DNA of 64,000 bases from Magnetospirillum gryphiswaldense MSR-1 v2 (GTDB lineage Bacteria > Pseudomonadota > Alphaproteobacteria > Rhodospirillales > Magnetospirillaceae), in the NCBI RefSeq assembly GCF_000513295.1, contig NC_023065.1:3332501-3396500 (forward strand), given 5' to 3'. The translations under genes and the position numbers were made by a program. Shown here piece after piece: positions 25,846 through 35,701 of this stretch; position 1 is the first letter of the stretch, and every line of letters starts with the position of its first letter. The notes beneath the pieces are model-generated. The model was not told where the DNA came from. It did not search any database and worked only from the letters and a program-made list of their open reading frames with translations.

Positions 25846-26371
25846 GCATAAAGGTCGGGTTCTGACCGCCCCCGATGGTCGGGTGGCGCGGCCCACCGCC
25901 GACCGGGCGCGGCAGGCCTTGTTCAACATCCTGGCCCATTCCGATCTGGTCGAGCTTGACGGCGCCCGCGTGGTCGATTGCTTCGCCGGCTCCGGCGCCC
26001 TGGGGCTGGAAGCCTTGTCGCGCGGCGCCGCTCATGTCAGCTTCATCGAAAGCCACCCGGATTCCCTCAAGGCGATCCGCGCCAATCTGGCGGCGTTGAA
26101 GGAAAACGCCGACATCATCCGCGCCGATGCGACCAAGGCTCCGCCGTCCAAGGCGGCCTGCACGCTGGCGCTGGTGGATGCGCCTTACCATTCCAACCTG
26201 TCGGCGCCCTGCCTGAGCGCCCTGGCGGTGGGCGGCTGGTTGGCCGATGGCGCCCTGGTGGTGGTGGAAGTGGCGGCGAAGGAAGAGTTTCAGCCGCCTC
26301 CCGGCTTCGAACCGCACGACCAGCGTATCTATGGCGCCGCCCGATTGATATTCTTGCTTCATCGCGCTTGA
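25826..26371 (+). CDS. rsmD: 16S rRNA (guanine966-N2)-methyltransferase
   Basis: 181 aa starting MRIVGGKHKGRVL, the usual opening, at the ATG at 25826 (20 bp inside rluB). SAM-binding motif I is VVDCFAGSGALGLEALSRGA. The catalytic motif reads DAPY in place of the common DPPY. The C-terminal strand is VVVEVAAKEEF. It methylates 16S rRNA in small-subunit assembly. RluB and RsmD make an rRNA-modification operon. Confidence 0.93.
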   Translation: MRIVGGKHKGRVLTAPDGRVARPTADRARQALFNILAHSDLVELDGARVVDCFAGSGALGLEALSRGAAHVSFIESHPDSLKAIRANLAALKENADIIRADATKAPPSKAACTLALVDAPYHSNLSAPCLSALAVGGWLADGALVVVEVAAKEEFQPPPGFEPHDQRIYGAARLIFLLHRA

Positions 26372-26431
26372 TTTGGCCCCTGACCGCGCCATATCGGTCG
26401 CAACGTCAACCCCCGAGCCACGAGGTACACA

Positions 26432-27154
26432 ATGGCCTTCGGATCCGATCGTAAATATATGACGCCTGCGCAAGCCGACGCCGCACAGATCGATGTCGGC
26501 CTGCGTCAGTACATGCTGCGGGTTTACAACATGATGGCGCTGGGTCTGGCGCTTACCGGCGGCGTCGCCCTGCTGGTCGCTTCCAGCCCCTCCGCCCTGC
26601 AGATGATTTTCGGCACGCCGCTCAAGTGGGTGGTCATGCTGGCCCCCGTCGGCTTGGCCTTCTTCCTGTCCATGCGCATCCATGCCATGAAGGCGTCCAC
26701 CGCCCAGGGCGTGTTCTGGCTGTACGCCGCTCTGATGGGCGCGTCGCTGGCTTCGGTGTTCATCGTCTTCACCGGCGCCTCCATCGCCCGGACCTTCTTC
26801 GTCACCGCCGCCGCCTTCGCCGGCCTGTCGCTGTGGGGCTACACCACCAAGCGCAGCCTGAGCGGCATGGGCACCTTCCTGTTCATGGGCACCATCGGTC
26901 TGTTGATCGCCTCGGTGGTCAACATCTTCCTGGCCAGCTCCATGCTGCAATTCGTCATCTCGGCCGCCGGCGTGCTGATTTTCGCTGGTCTGACCGCCTA
27001 TGACACCCAGAAGATCAAGGAAATGTACTTCGAACTGGATGATAGCGAGACCGCCAGCAAGAAGGCCGTGTTCGGCGCCCTCAGCCTGTACATGGACTTC
27101 ATCATGCTGTTCCAGTTCCTGCTGCACTTCATGGGCGTGCGCAACGACGAGTGA
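26432..27154 (+). CDS. Bax inhibitor-1/YccA family membrane protein
   Basis: 240 aa with seven hydrophobic helices. Typical BI-1 features are the N-terminal LRQYMLRVYNMMALGLALTG, the GLTAYDTQKIKEMY motif with conserved Asp, and the C-terminal ALSLYMDFIMLFQFLLHFMG. Related BsYetJ is a pH-dependent calcium leak channel; YccA interacts with FtsH. A strong terminator follows the stop. Confidence 0.95.
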   Translation: MAFGSDRKYMTPAQADAAQIDVGLRQYMLRVYNMMALGLALTGGVALLVASSPSALQMIFGTPLKWVVMLAPVGLAFFLSMRIHAMKASTAQGVFWLYAALMGASLASVFIVFTGASIARTFFVTAAAFAGLSLWGYTTKRSLSGMGTFLFMGTIGLLIASVVNIFLASSMLQFVISAAGVLIFAGLTAYDTQKIKEMYFELDDSETASKKAVFGALSLYMDFIMLFQFLLHFMGVRNDE

Positions 27155-27184
27155 TCGTCCGCTGACGCAGATCAGAAGTTATCA

Positions 27185-27217
27185 CCCCCGCCGGGGCAAC
27201 CCGGCGGGGGTTTTGTT
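27185..27217 (+). terminator. Rho-independent terminator after the BI-1 gene
   Basis: CCCCCGCCGGG (27185-27195) pairs with CCCGGCGGGGG (27200-27210) over a GCAA tetraloop and is followed by TTTTGTTT. Confidence 0.95.
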
Positions 27218-27239
27218 TAGGAGTGCGATGGAAGGATCG

Positions 27240-28604
27240 TCACATCCCCGGCTGGGCGAAGCTGGTGGGCGAAGGCGCGATGTCACGAATACCGGCCTTG
27301 GCGATCTCGCGCACGGCCAGCCCGCGTTCGACGGTGCCGTCGGCGCGCAGACGGAACAAACCGTCCATGCCGGCGAAGCCGCCGCTATTGGTCAACGTCG
27401 CCGCCGAATAATCCAGATTCTGCCGCACCAGCGCCGCCGCCAGGGCGGTGGCGTCATAGGCCAGCGAGGCCCGCAAGGTGCCGGCCCGGGGCGGACGCGA
27501 CCCGAAGGCGGCGGCATAACGGCGCTCGAACTCGGCATAGCCCTCGGCGGCGGGGGCGGCGAACCAGGCGCCTTGCAGCGACGGCTCGGCGGCCAGACGC
27601 GGATCGTCCCACAACATGGTGCCCAACAGCGGCACCTTGTCGATGTCCACTTCGTAATAAGTCACCAGCGACGACACCGTGCGCAGGCGGGTGCCCTCAT
27701 CGGCGATCAGTACGGCGTCGAAGGGCGGCGGCGGAATGGCGCCTACCTCCTTACGGTCGCGGCCACGGGTGCGCGCATCGGATTCGGTGAAGCGCTTGAT
27801 GGTGTTGCTGACATCCTTGGCCTGGGGATCGTAGAACTCCACCTTGGCCACTTGGCCACCCACTTGCGGCACCACGTTGCGAAAGGCCTCGGCCACCGCC
27901 TGACCATATTCATCCGCCCGCGCCAGCAAGGCGAAACGCTGCTTGCCCTGAGAGCGGGCATGGATGACCACCCGCTGGATCTGCGATTCGGGCAAAAAGC
28001 CCAGGGTGTAGATGCCCTGGCCCAGCATGGACCGGTCAGTGGTGAAACTGACCAGCGGTATCCCCCAGGCCCGCGCCTGCGGCGCCACCGCCTTGACCTC
28101 GGGCGAGAAGACCGGCCCCAGAATGATGTCGGCGCCTTGGGTGCGGGCCTGTTCCAACGCCGCCACCGCCCCTTCGGGCGTGCCCTTGGTATCCAGCGGA
28201 ATCAAATTCAACCGTTCGTCGGCCACGTCGAACAGGGCCATCTGGGCAGCATTGGACATGGCCTGCCCCCAGGCGGCATAAGGCCCAGAGAGGGGCACCA
28301 GCAGGGCGGCGCGGATTTCCTCGCGGCCCTGGAAGCTGGCGCCGGCCATGGGCGTGGGGACCGGTGGCAGGGCGGGGGGCAAGGGTTCCGAGCGCACCGG
28401 CGCCGGTACGGGTGTGGGTGCGGGAACCGGGGCCGGCAATTGCACCTGCGGTCGTTGTCCGGCAGGGGCTTGAACCGGCGGGGCTTCGGCCCGATTTTGC
28501 GGTGCGGGCTTGGTTCCGCTCAGCCACGGTGGTACTTCTGTTTGGCTACAACCGCTCAACAGCAGGGCCGACAGCAATGGCAAGGCAACAAAAAGGCGAC
28601 GCAA
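27240..28604 (-). CDS. LpoA-like penicillin-binding-protein activator (periplasmic-binding-fold lipoprotein)
   Basis: 454 aa. Signal peptide MRRLFVALPLLSALLLSGC with lipobox LSGC. A Pro/Ala-rich linker (~25-90) is followed by a type I periplasmic-binding fold of the YraM/LpoA C-terminal class (IRAALLVPLSGPYAAWGQAM, DIILGPVFSPEVKAVAPQA). In E. coli LpoA activates PBP1A. This protein lacks the N-terminal TPR part of LpoA, as is usual in alphaproteobacteria. It is divergent from rsmI, as in the classic rsmI-lpoA-yraN locus. Confidence 0.88.
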   Translation of the reverse strand: MRRLFVALPLLSALLLSGCSQTEVPPWLSGTKPAPQNRAEAPPVQAPAGQRPQVQLPAPVPAPTPVPAPVRSEPLPPALPPVPTPMAGASFQGREEIRAALLVPLSGPYAAWGQAMSNAAQMALFDVADERLNLIPLDTKGTPEGAVAALEQARTQGADIILGPVFSPEVKAVAPQARAWGIPLVSFTTDRSMLGQGIYTLGFLPESQIQRVVIHARSQGKQRFALLARADEYGQAVAEAFRNVVPQVGGQVAKVEFYDPQAKDVSNTIKRFTESDARTRGRDRKEVGAIPPPPFDAVLIADEGTRLRTVSSLVTYYEVDIDKVPLLGTMLWDDPRLAAEPSLQGAWFAAPAAEGYAEFERRYAAAFGSRPPRAGTLRASLAYDATALAAALVRQNLDYSAATLTNSGGFAGMDGLFRLRADGTVERGLAVREIAKAGIRDIAPSPTSFAQPGM

Positions 28605-29512
28605 CGGACCTCTCCCCGACGGCGAACGACGGCGAAGCCGAGGGTAGACACTTGCGCGTCCGAAGTAAACCGGCGCCGGGGCTGTATCTGGTCGCCACCC
28701 CCATCGGCAACATGGGCGACATCACCTATCGCGCCGTGGAGGTGCTGAGCGTCGCCGACGTGGTGGCGTGCGAGGATACCCGCGTCACCGGCAAGCTGTT
28801 GAACCGGCTGGGGCTGGACCGTCCGATGACACCCTATCACGAACACAACGCCGAACGGGCCCGGCCCGAGCTGATCGAACGGTTGAAGCAAGGTCAGATC
28901 GTCGCCCTGGTCTCCGATGCCGGCACACCCTTGGTGTCGGACCCCGGTTATCGGCTGGTCAAGGCCTGCGTCGCCGAAGGATTGACGGTCACCGCCTTGC
29001 CCGGCGCCTCTGCCGTCATCACCGCCTTGCAATTGTCGGGATTGCCCAACGACCGCTTCCTGTTCGCCGGCTTCCTGCCGACCAAGGCCGCCGCCCGGCG
29101 CAAGGCCTTACGCGAGGTGGCCAAGGTACCGGCCACCCTCATGTTCTATGAATCACCCAATCGCCTGGGCGAATCCCTGGCCGACATGGCTGCGGTTTTG
29201 GGCGCCCGTGAGGCTGCGGTGGCGCGTGAGCTGACCAAGCTGCATGAAGAAGTGGCCCGTGGCGACCTGTTCGCGCTGGCCAACCGCTATGCCGACACTC
29301 CCCCCAAGGGCGAGGTGGTGGTGGTGGTGGCGCCGCCCTCGGATTCGCTGCCGCCGGATGACGCGGAATTGGACCAGCGCCTGAAGGCCGCCGTCGATGG
29401 TGGCGCCTCGGTCAAGGATGCTGCCGCCCTGATCGCCGCCGAAACCGGCTTTCCGCGTCGCGACATCTATGCCCGGGCGCTTCGGCTGTTCCGCGTCGAC
29501 GCCCCGAATTGA
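28577..29512 (+). CDS. rsmI: 16S rRNA (cytidine1402-2'-O)-methyltransferase
   Basis: 311 aa if the ATG at 28577 is used. A TTG at 28652, preceded by GAGGGT at the proper distance, would give 286 aa and avoids the 28-bp overlap with the divergent lpoA-like start; it also fits the family N-terminus better. The tetrapyrrole-methylase fold shows LYLVATPIGNMGDIT, ALVSDAGTPLVSDPGYRLV and TALPGASAVITALQLSG, plus MFYESPNRL. It modifies the decoding centre of 16S rRNA. Its stop overlaps yraN (TTGA). Confidence 0.94.
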   Translation: MARQQKGDATDLSPTANDGEAEGRHLRVRSKPAPGLYLVATPIGNMGDITYRAVEVLSVADVVACEDTRVTGKLLNRLGLDRPMTPYHEHNAERARPELIERLKQGQIVALVSDAGTPLVSDPGYRLVKACVAEGLTVTALPGASAVITALQLSGLPNDRFLFAGFLPTKAAARRKALREVAKVPATLMFYESPNRLGESLADMAAVLGAREAAVARELTKLHEEVARGDLFALANRYADTPPKGEVVVVVAPPSDSLPPDDAELDQRLKAAVDGGASVKDAAALIAAETGFPRRDIYARALRLFRVDAPN

Positions 29513-29886
29513 GCGCCCGTCACAACACATCGGGGCGAACCGGCAAACGGGCGGAACGCCTGGCCGCCTGGTGGCTGCGGTTGAAAGGCTATGCCATCCT
29601 GGCCCAAGGCCAACGTTGCGGACGCGGCACCGGTGCCGGCGAAATCGACATCATTGCCCGCCGGGGCGGCGTTATCGCCTTCGTCGAGGTCAAGGCCCGC
29701 GCCAGCCTGGACGATGCCGCCCAAGCCATCAGCGCGGCGCAGCGCCGCCGTATTGCCCGGGCGGCGGCGGCGTTCATGGCCGCCAACCCGCGTCTTGGCG
29801 AGTGCAGCCCACGCTTCGACGCCATTCTTTTTGCCCCCGGCAAGCTGCCTTGCCACATTTCCGACGCATGGCGGATGGATGCTTGA
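29509..29886 (+). CDS. yraN: UPF0102/YraN family endonuclease-fold protein
   Basis: 125 aa. TTG start overlapping the rsmI stop (TTGA). The restriction-endonuclease-like core is seen as GEIDIIARRGGVIAFVEVKA, with E, D and ExK catalytic-type residues, followed by the ISAAQRRRIARAA helix. Function is unknown; it regularly follows rsmI. Confidence 0.93.
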   Translation: MSARHNTSGRTGKRAERLAAWWLRLKGYAILAQGQRCGRGTGAGEIDIIARRGGVIAFVEVKARASLDDAAQAISAAQRRRIARAAAAFMAANPRLGECSPRFDAILFAPGKLPCHISDAWRMDA

Positions 29887-29942
29887 GGGGATCGGCAAGC
29901 GCCGTTAAGGTCGTGCAACGATAGCTGAAAAGGAATGAAGCC

Positions 29943-30545
29943 GTGACGATCCACCGTTCCCTCGCCCTGATCGCCATGCTGGCCACCGCGCCATCCCTGT
30001 CGGGCTGCGTCGGCATGGTCATCGGCGCCGGCGCCACCGCCGGGGTGGCCGCCTCGGAGGAACGCGGCCTGGAAGGCGCCGCCCAGGATGCCCGCATCCG
30101 CGTCGAGATCAACGAAGCCTGGTTCCGCCACAACGTCGACATGTATTCCAAGGTCACCCTGGCCATCAGCGAAGGCCGGGTGTTGCTGACCGGTACCGTA
30201 CCGACCGAGCAGGTGCGCGAGGACGCGGTCCGCCTGACCTGGCAGGTGGCCGGCGTGCGCGAGGTTTATAACGAGCTGCTGGTGAGCGAAAGTTCCGGGG
30301 TAATCGACGGCGCCCGCGACCTGCGCATCCAGCAGGAAATCAAAAGCCGCATGCTGTTCGACAAGCAGATCAGCAACATCAACTACACCGTCGACGTTAC
30401 CGACGGCACCGTTTATCTGCTGGGCATCGCCCAATCCGACACCGAACTCAACCGGGTCATCGGCCATGCGCGCGAGGTTTCGGCGGTCAAGAACGTCATC
30501 ACTTACGTGCGGCTGAAGAACGACCCGCGGCGTCACGGCGGCTGA
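29943..30545 (+). CDS. BON-domain outer-membrane/periplasmic lipoprotein
   Basis: 200 aa. GTG start at 29943 with AAAGGAAT upstream. The signal peptide ends in lipobox LSGC (Cys22). Two BON domains follow (~50-115 and ~125-195: YSKVTLAISEGRVLLTGTVP and NYTVDVTDGTVYLLGIAQ). This is the DolP/YraP type, which binds anionic phospholipids and supports outer-membrane integrity. The rsmI-yraN-BON order is conserved. TGATG couples it to the next gene. Confidence 0.92.
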   Translation: MTIHRSLALIAMLATAPSLSGCVGMVIGAGATAGVAASEERGLEGAAQDARIRVEINEAWFRHNVDMYSKVTLAISEGRVLLTGTVPTEQVREDAVRLTWQVAGVREVYNELLVSESSGVIDGARDLRIQQEIKSRMLFDKQISNINYTVDVTDGTVYLLGIAQSDTELNRVIGHAREVSAVKNVITYVRLKNDPRRHGG

Positions 30546-31357
30546 TGGGCGTCGAAACCGAAATCCTGGCCGATCTCAGCCAGTTCACCGATGAGTCCGT
30601 TTCGGTGCTGGAGGCGGCCCTGGCCCTGGCCGCCCTGCACCGTCCGGGCGCCGACATGGCCGTGGCGCGGGCCAAGGTCGAGGATCTGGTCGAGCAGGTC
30701 CGCCGCAGCTTGCCGATCAAACCCCATGCCAGCCAAATGGCGGCAATCCTCGCCGATACACTGATTCATCGCCATCGTTTCGGTCCCGGCGGCGATGAGG
30801 CCGACGGCCACGAAGTGCCGCAATTGCTGGAACATGGGCGGGCCGGCCACGATACCCTCGCCATGCTGTGGCTGAGTGTCGCCGCCGCTGCCGGGCTGGA
30901 TTGCGAGATGCTGGCCTTTCCCATGCATGCCCTGATCCGTCTGGCCGACCACGCGGGCGGGCGGGTGATCGTCGAATGCGCCGACGGCCGCGTGCTCGAT
31001 TCCCCCAGTCTGCGCGTGTTGCACAAGCTGGATGCCGGCCCCAGCGCTGAACTCGACCCTGATTTCTTTACCCCGCTCTCCGCCCGCCAGGCTTTGTTGC
31101 GCTGGCGGCAAAGCCTGAAAATGCACCATCTGCGCCAAGGCCGCATGGAAACCGCCCTGGCGGTGGTGGAAAGCTGCCTGCTGTTCGCGCCGGCCAAGGC
31201 CAGCCTGTGGCGCGAAGCCGGACTGATGCGCCTGCGCCTGAACGACCTGACCGGGGCGGCGGCGGCGCTGGAACAATTCGTCCAGCGCGAGGATAATGCC
31301 CTGGCGCGTGGACGCGGCAAGCAATTGCTGGCCGAGATCCGCTCTCGCATGAATTGA
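30545..31357 (+). CDS. SirB1/transglutaminase-like protein with TPR-like C-terminus
   Basis: 270 aa. N-terminal region (~25-150) matches the SirB1 N-terminal domain: [31 protein letters not shown] and [17 protein letters not shown]. The Cys-His pair of active transglutaminases is only partly recognisable. The C-terminal ~90 residues contain TPR-like helices ([20 protein letters not shown]). Function unknown; positioned between a BON lipoprotein and gshB. Confidence 0.82.
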   Translation: MGVETEILADLSQFTDESVSVLEAALALAALHRPGADMAVARAKVEDLVEQVRRSLPIKPHASQMAAILADTLIHRHRFGPGGDEADGHEVPQLLEHGRAGHDTLAMLWLSVAAAAGLDCEMLAFPMHALIRLADHAGGRVIVECADGRVLDSPSLRVLHKLDAGPSAELDPDFFTPLSARQALLRWRQSLKMHHLRQGRMETALAVVESCLLFAPAKASLWREAGLMRLRLNDLTGAAAALEQFVQREDNALARGRGKQLLAEIRSRMN

Positions 31358-31368
31358 TGGAGGATAAG

Positions 31369-32334
31369 GTGAGCCTTGCCGTAGCGATCCAGATGGACCC
31401 CATGGATTCCATCAATATCAATGCCGATTCCACCTTTGTCCTGGCGCTGGAAGCGCAAAGGCGCGGCCACGCTTTGTTTCATTATCTGCCCACCGATCTG
31501 GCCTTGAAGAACGGGCGGGTGATGGCCTGGATCAGGCCATTGCAGGTGCGCCGGGAACTGGGCAACCATTTCACCCTGGACGAGCCGCAACTGGTCGATC
31601 TGGCCACCATGGACGTGGTGCTGATGCGCCAGGATCCGCCCTTCGACATGGCCTATATCACCGCCACCCATCTGTTGGAGCACATCCACCCGGCGACCTT
31701 GGTGGTCAACGACCCGGTACATGTGCGTAACGCCCCCGAGAAATTGCTGGTTACGCACTTTCCCGGTCTGATGCCACCGACCCTGATCACCACCGATCGC
31801 CGTCAGATCATGGAGTTCCGTAAGGAATTCAAAGATCTGGTCATCAAGCCACTATTCGGCAACGGTGGCGCCGGGGTGTTCCACGTCAAGCCCGACGACG
31901 AGAACCTGAACAGCCTGTTGGAAATGTTCACCCAGCTTTACCGCGAACCGGTGATGGTGCAGCAATATCTGCCGGCGGTGCGCCAGGGCGACAAGCGCAT
32001 CATCCTGGTGGACGGCAAGCCGGCGGGGGCGGTCAACCGGGTGCCGCAGGCGGGCGAGGCTCGGTCCAACCTGCATGTGGGCGGCACCGCCATGAAGGCG
32101 GAACTGACCGCGCGTGACCGCGAGATCTGCGATGCCATCGGCCCGACGCTGCGCGCCCGCGGTCTGGTTTTCGTCGGCATCGACGTCATCGGCACCTACC
32201 TGACCGAGATCAACGTCACCTCGCCCACCGGTATTCAAGAGATCAACCGCTTTGACGACGTCCGCGTCGAGGCGCAAATCTGGGACGCCATCGAATTGCG
32301 CCGCGCCGCTACCGCCCAGGTTCCAACGGCCTAA
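31369..32334 (+). CDS. gshB: glutathione synthetase
   Basis: 321 aa. I choose the GTG at 31369 because GGAGG lies 5 bp upstream and the protein then aligns from its first residues with E. coli GshB ([18 protein letters not shown]). ATP-grasp hallmarks: [48 protein letters not shown] and [13 protein letters not shown]. It joins gamma-glutamylcysteine and glycine. An intrinsic terminator follows. Confidence 0.96.
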   Translation: MSLAVAIQMDPMDSININADSTFVLALEAQRRGHALFHYLPTDLALKNGRVMAWIRPLQVRRELGNHFTLDEPQLVDLATMDVVLMRQDPPFDMAYITATHLLEHIHPATLVVNDPVHVRNAPEKLLVTHFPGLMPPTLITTDRRQIMEFRKEFKDLVIKPLFGNGGAGVFHVKPDDENLNSLLEMFTQLYREPVMVQQYLPAVRQGDKRIILVDGKPAGAVNRVPQAGEARSNLHVGGTAMKAELTARDREICDAIGPTLRARGLVFVGIDVIGTYLTEINVTSPTGIQEINRFDDVRVEAQIWDAIELRRAATAQVPTA

Positions 32335-32416
32335 ATAGGTCTAAATCAAAGAGTTGCGTTCTTTTTCTAAGATAGAGGTGGAAGTCTGCACCACTTCCGC
32401 CACCATCTAACTTCTT

Positions 32417-32449
32417 CTGAAGTTGACGAACAACTGCAACTTCAGTTTT
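32417..32449 (+). terminator. terminator after gshB
   Basis: CTGAAGTTG (32417-32425) and CAACTTCAG (32437-32445) form a perfect 9-bp stem, with TTTT at 32446-32449. The tail overlaps the stop codon of the convergent kinase gene. Confidence 0.8.
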
Positions 32450-33959
32450 ACCGCGATTGCTGTTGCGGCATAGAAACGTCCCCAGACCCGGCGTCGGCCA
32501 GGGTGAAGCGAAACACCGCACCATGGGGGTGGTTGTCCTCGACCCACAGACGTCCGCCGTGACGTTCGACGATCTTCTTGGCGATGGCTAAGCCAACACC
32601 GGTGCCGGGGACCGAGGCGTGGCTATGAAGCCGTTGGAATATATGAAAAACCCGCTCGTGCGCGGCTTGGGGAATGCCGATACCGTTATCGGCCACCGAC
32701 ACCAGCCAGCGCCCCTCTTGCGCCACCACCTCGATGGTGACCCGAGGGGCACGGTCGGCGGCGCGGTATTTCAGCGCGTTGCCCAATAGATTCTGCAGCA
32801 GCCGCACCAGCATGGGCGCCTCGCCCAGCACCACCGGCAGCCGGGCGGGACGGATGATCTGTCCACCGCTTTCAGTGAGAGCAGCGGTCAGATTGGCCAG
32901 GGCGGCATCCAGCACCACATCCAGCTCGGTGGGCTGCAACGCCGGCTCGCCCCGGCTGACGCGGGAATAGGTCAGCAGGTCGTCGATCATCCGCTTCATG
33001 CGCTGGGCGCCGTCGGTCATGTAACCCAGGAATTCCCGTCCGTCGGCATCCAGGGTCGGACCATAGCGCTTGTCCACCAATTGGGCGTAAGAGCCGATCA
33101 TACGTAACGGCTCCTGCAGATCGTGCGACGCCGCATAGGCGAAGGTCTCCAACTCGGCGTTGGACCGGGCCAGATCATCGACGGCGCGGCGCAATTCCGC
33201 CGTACGGGCGGCAACCATGGCTTCCTGTTCCGTCTTGGCTTGGGCCAATTGGCGCCAGCCGGCGCGCAGCCAGGTCAAAAACGCCAGTGTCGCCCCGGCC
33301 AGCAGCAGATAACCGAAGGCGTGCAGAACGATGGTTTGTTGCTTTTGCGGGTTGATCTCGGCCAGCACCTGGACGGCATCGATGGTGACGCTGATACCGC
33401 CGCGCACTTCGCCTACGTGATAGCCCTGATTGGCATGGCATTGCAGACAGGCGTCCTCGACCAGCAAGCGCCCGAGATAACGAAACGAATCGGTGCCGCC
33501 CATCTCGACCCGGTCCAGGACTTCCTTTTCCCCCCGCTCGAAATTTTGCAGCGCCTGTTCCTCCCACGGGTCGGGGGCATTCCCGGGACGGATCGGCTTC
33601 AGGCTGGTCAGACGGAACGACAATCCGCCCTGGCTGCCCATCAGTTCCGACACCTGCCGGGTCATATAGGCGGGATTGATCTTGGTGTAGGCGCGACCAT
33701 TGATGACGACGTCACGCTGGGGGTCCACCAACCACTCATTGGGCGGCGACTTTTCCGTCACCGGGGCATAGACGCCGCCGTGATAGGCGTTCCACAACCG
33801 CGTGGTTTCGAGGATAGAAAACAGCATGCGGGCACGGGCGAAGGCCACTTCCCGGCCCTGGACGTCGAGCAGGGCCAGATTGTGCCACAATGACGCCGCC
33901 ACCAGCCCGGCCCACAGGGTCAGGGAGCCCAATTCCAACACATAACCGGGGAAGCGCAT
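32448..33959 (-). CDS. membrane sensor histidine kinase with DUF3365-type domain and CxxCH motif
   Basis: 503 aa. One N-terminal helix (~8-28), then a ~170-residue periplasmic domain of the Tll0287/DUF3365 class with CLQCH at 171-175 (c-type heme motif), and a second helix ~210-230. A coiled coil leads to the HisKA H-box YAASHDLQEPLRM (phospho-His279), with N-box NLLGNALKY and G boxes DNGIGIP and GTGVGLAIAKKI. This suggests a heme- or redox-sensing kinase. No response regulator is adjacent, so the partner is unknown. The ATPase resembles phytochrome-like kinases. Confidence 0.9.
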   Translation of the reverse strand: MRFPGYVLELGSLTLWAGLVAASLWHNLALLDVQGREVAFARARMLFSILETTRLWNAYHGGVYAPVTEKSPPNEWLVDPQRDVVINGRAYTKINPAYMTRQVSELMGSQGGLSFRLTSLKPIRPGNAPDPWEEQALQNFERGEKEVLDRVEMGGTDSFRYLGRLLVEDACLQCHANQGYHVGEVRGGISVTIDAVQVLAEINPQKQQTIVLHAFGYLLLAGATLAFLTWLRAGWRQLAQAKTEQEAMVAARTAELRRAVDDLARSNAELETFAYAASHDLQEPLRMIGSYAQLVDKRYGPTLDADGREFLGYMTDGAQRMKRMIDDLLTYSRVSRGEPALQPTELDVVLDAALANLTAALTESGGQIIRPARLPVVLGEAPMLVRLLQNLLGNALKYRAADRAPRVTIEVVAQEGRWLVSVADNGIGIPQAAHERVFHIFQRLHSHASVPGTGVGLAIAKKIVERHGGRLWVEDNHPHGAVFRFTLADAGSGDVSMPQQQSR

Positions 33960-34132
33960 GCCCGTCCGTCCATCAAGCCGCCGGCATCCGTCCCCCGCCC
34001 TGGATGCATGAACCCAGGATATATCAGCCGGGCGGGGAATTCACTCTTATTGGCAGGTAGATAAAACTCTTGCGCCCGGCCAGCATGCGGGTACACCTAA
34101 AACACTCTTCAAACGCGGTGTTTACCCTTTTT

Positions 34133-35644
34133 ATGACCACCCACGCCCCCACAATCGCCTTCGCCGGCATCGACTGCCTCGACATCGACGTCCAGGTGCA
34201 GATCGCCAACGGCCTGCCGGCCTTCACCATCGTCGGCCTGCCCGACAAGGCGGTGGGGGAAAGCCGCGAGCGGGTGCGCGCCGCCTTCAACTCCCTCGGC
34301 CTGTCGCTGCCACCGAAACGAATCACCGTCAACCTCGCCCCCGCCGATTTGTTGAAGGAGGGCAGTCATTTCGACCTGCCCATCGCCCTTGGCCTGTTGG
34401 CGGCCATGGGGGTGCTGCCGGCGGATGAAGTGGCCGGCTATGTCAGTTTGGGCGAATTGGGTCTGGACGGGTCACTGGCCCCGGTGGCCGGAGTGCTGCC
34501 GGCGGCCATCGCCGCCAATGCCGCCGGCAAGGGTCTGATCTGCCCCGGCAGCCAGGGATCGGAAGCGGCCTGGGCCGGCGATGTCGAGGTGCTGGCCCCG
34601 ACCGGTCTGCTGGCCTTGATCAATCATTTCAAGGGCACCCAGGTTTTGCCCCGGCCCCAGCCCATGCTGGCCGACGATGAGTCCGCCCCCCTCGACCTCA
34701 GGGACATCAAGGGCCAGGAATCGGCCAAGCGCGCCCTGGAGGTCGCCGCCGCCGGCGGTCACAACCTGTTGATGATCGGGCCACCAGGATCGGGGAAATC
34801 CATGCTGGCCGCCCGCCTGCCCGGATTGCTGCCACCGCTGGAACCAGCCGAGGCGCTGGAAGTCAGCATGATCCATTCCATCGGCGGCCACTTGGCCGAG
34901 GGCAAGCTGCTGCGCCGCCGCCCGTTCCGCGACCCCCATCATTCCGCCTCGGTCCCGTCTTTGGTCGGCGGCGGCTCACGGGCCAAGCCGGGAGAGGTGT
35001 CGCTGGCCCATAACGGCGTGTTGTTCCTGGACGAATTGCCGGAATTCCAGCGCGCCGCCCTGGAAGCCCTGCGTCAGCCGCTGGAATCGGGTCGGGTCAG
35101 CGTGGCGCGGGCCAACGCCCACGTGGTCTATCCCTCGCGCATCCAATTAGTGGCGGCCATGAACCCGTGCCGCTGCGGCTATCTGGGCGACGCTGGTCTG
35201 GCCTGCACCAAGGCGCCCAAATGCGGGGCCGAGTACCAGAACAAGATTTCCGGGCCGCTGTTCGACCGCATCGACCTGCACGTCGAGGTGCCTGCCGTCA
35301 GTCCCGCCGATCTGTCGCTGCCGCCACCGGCGGAAGGATCGGCCCAGGTGGCCGCCCGCGTCGCCGCCGCCCGCGCCCTCCAAGCCGAACGGGGGGCGGA
35401 ACTGGGCATCCGCAGCAATGCCTTGCTCGATGGCGAGGAGTTGGAAAAGCTGGCCGCCCCCGACGCCCCCGGCCGTGCCCTGTTGGCCGAGGCGACCGAC
35501 CGCATGCGTCTGTCGGCACGCGGCTATCACCGGGTGCTACGGGTGGCCCGCACCCTGGCCGATCTGCAAGGCGGCGGCGGTGTCAGCCGCCTGCACGTGG
35601 CCGAAGCCCTGTCATACCGCCGGCTGATGCCGGGGCGGTCATAG
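34133..35644 (+). CDS. comM: YifB/ComM family Mg-chelatase-like AAA+ ATPase
   Basis: 503 aa from the ATG at 34133 (MTTHAPTIAFAGIDCLDIDV); no clear ribosome-binding site. N-terminal Lon-like domain (GLPAFTIVGLPDKAVGESRE). AAA+ core with Walker A GPPGSGKS and Walker B GVLFLDELPEF. C-terminal Cys set (NPCRCGYLGD ... CTKAPKC) and the YRR motif near the end. ComM is a hexameric branch-migration helicase used in recombination of transformed DNA. Isolated gene. Confidence 0.93.
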   Translation: MTTHAPTIAFAGIDCLDIDVQVQIANGLPAFTIVGLPDKAVGESRERVRAAFNSLGLSLPPKRITVNLAPADLLKEGSHFDLPIALGLLAAMGVLPADEVAGYVSLGELGLDGSLAPVAGVLPAAIAANAAGKGLICPGSQGSEAAWAGDVEVLAPTGLLALINHFKGTQVLPRPQPMLADDESAPLDLRDIKGQESAKRALEVAAAGGHNLLMIGPPGSGKSMLAARLPGLLPPLEPAEALEVSMIHSIGGHLAEGKLLRRRPFRDPHHSASVPSLVGGGSRAKPGEVSLAHNGVLFLDELPEFQRAALEALRQPLESGRVSVARANAHVVYPSRIQLVAAMNPCRCGYLGDAGLACTKAPKCGAEYQNKISGPLFDRIDLHVEVPAVSPADLSLPPPAEGSAQVAARVAAARALQAERGAELGIRSNALLDGEELEKLAAPDAPGRALLAEATDRMRLSARGYHRVLRVARTLADLQGGGGVSRLHVAEALSYRRLMPGRS

Positions 35645-35701
35645 AACGCCAGACCTTCGTCCAGTTGCGCACAGACCAGAAGATGCGCACAGTCTGTGGG
35701 T

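Noticed and set aside
27000-28748. 582-codon plus-strand frame over the LpoA-like gene
   Set aside because: It begins inside the BI-1 gene in another frame and crosses a strong terminator; the LpoA-like frame has the lipobox and fold motifs.
34070-34132. Earlier start for comM
   Set aside because: The 21 added residues do not resemble the family, and the ATG at 34133 gives the expected N-terminus.
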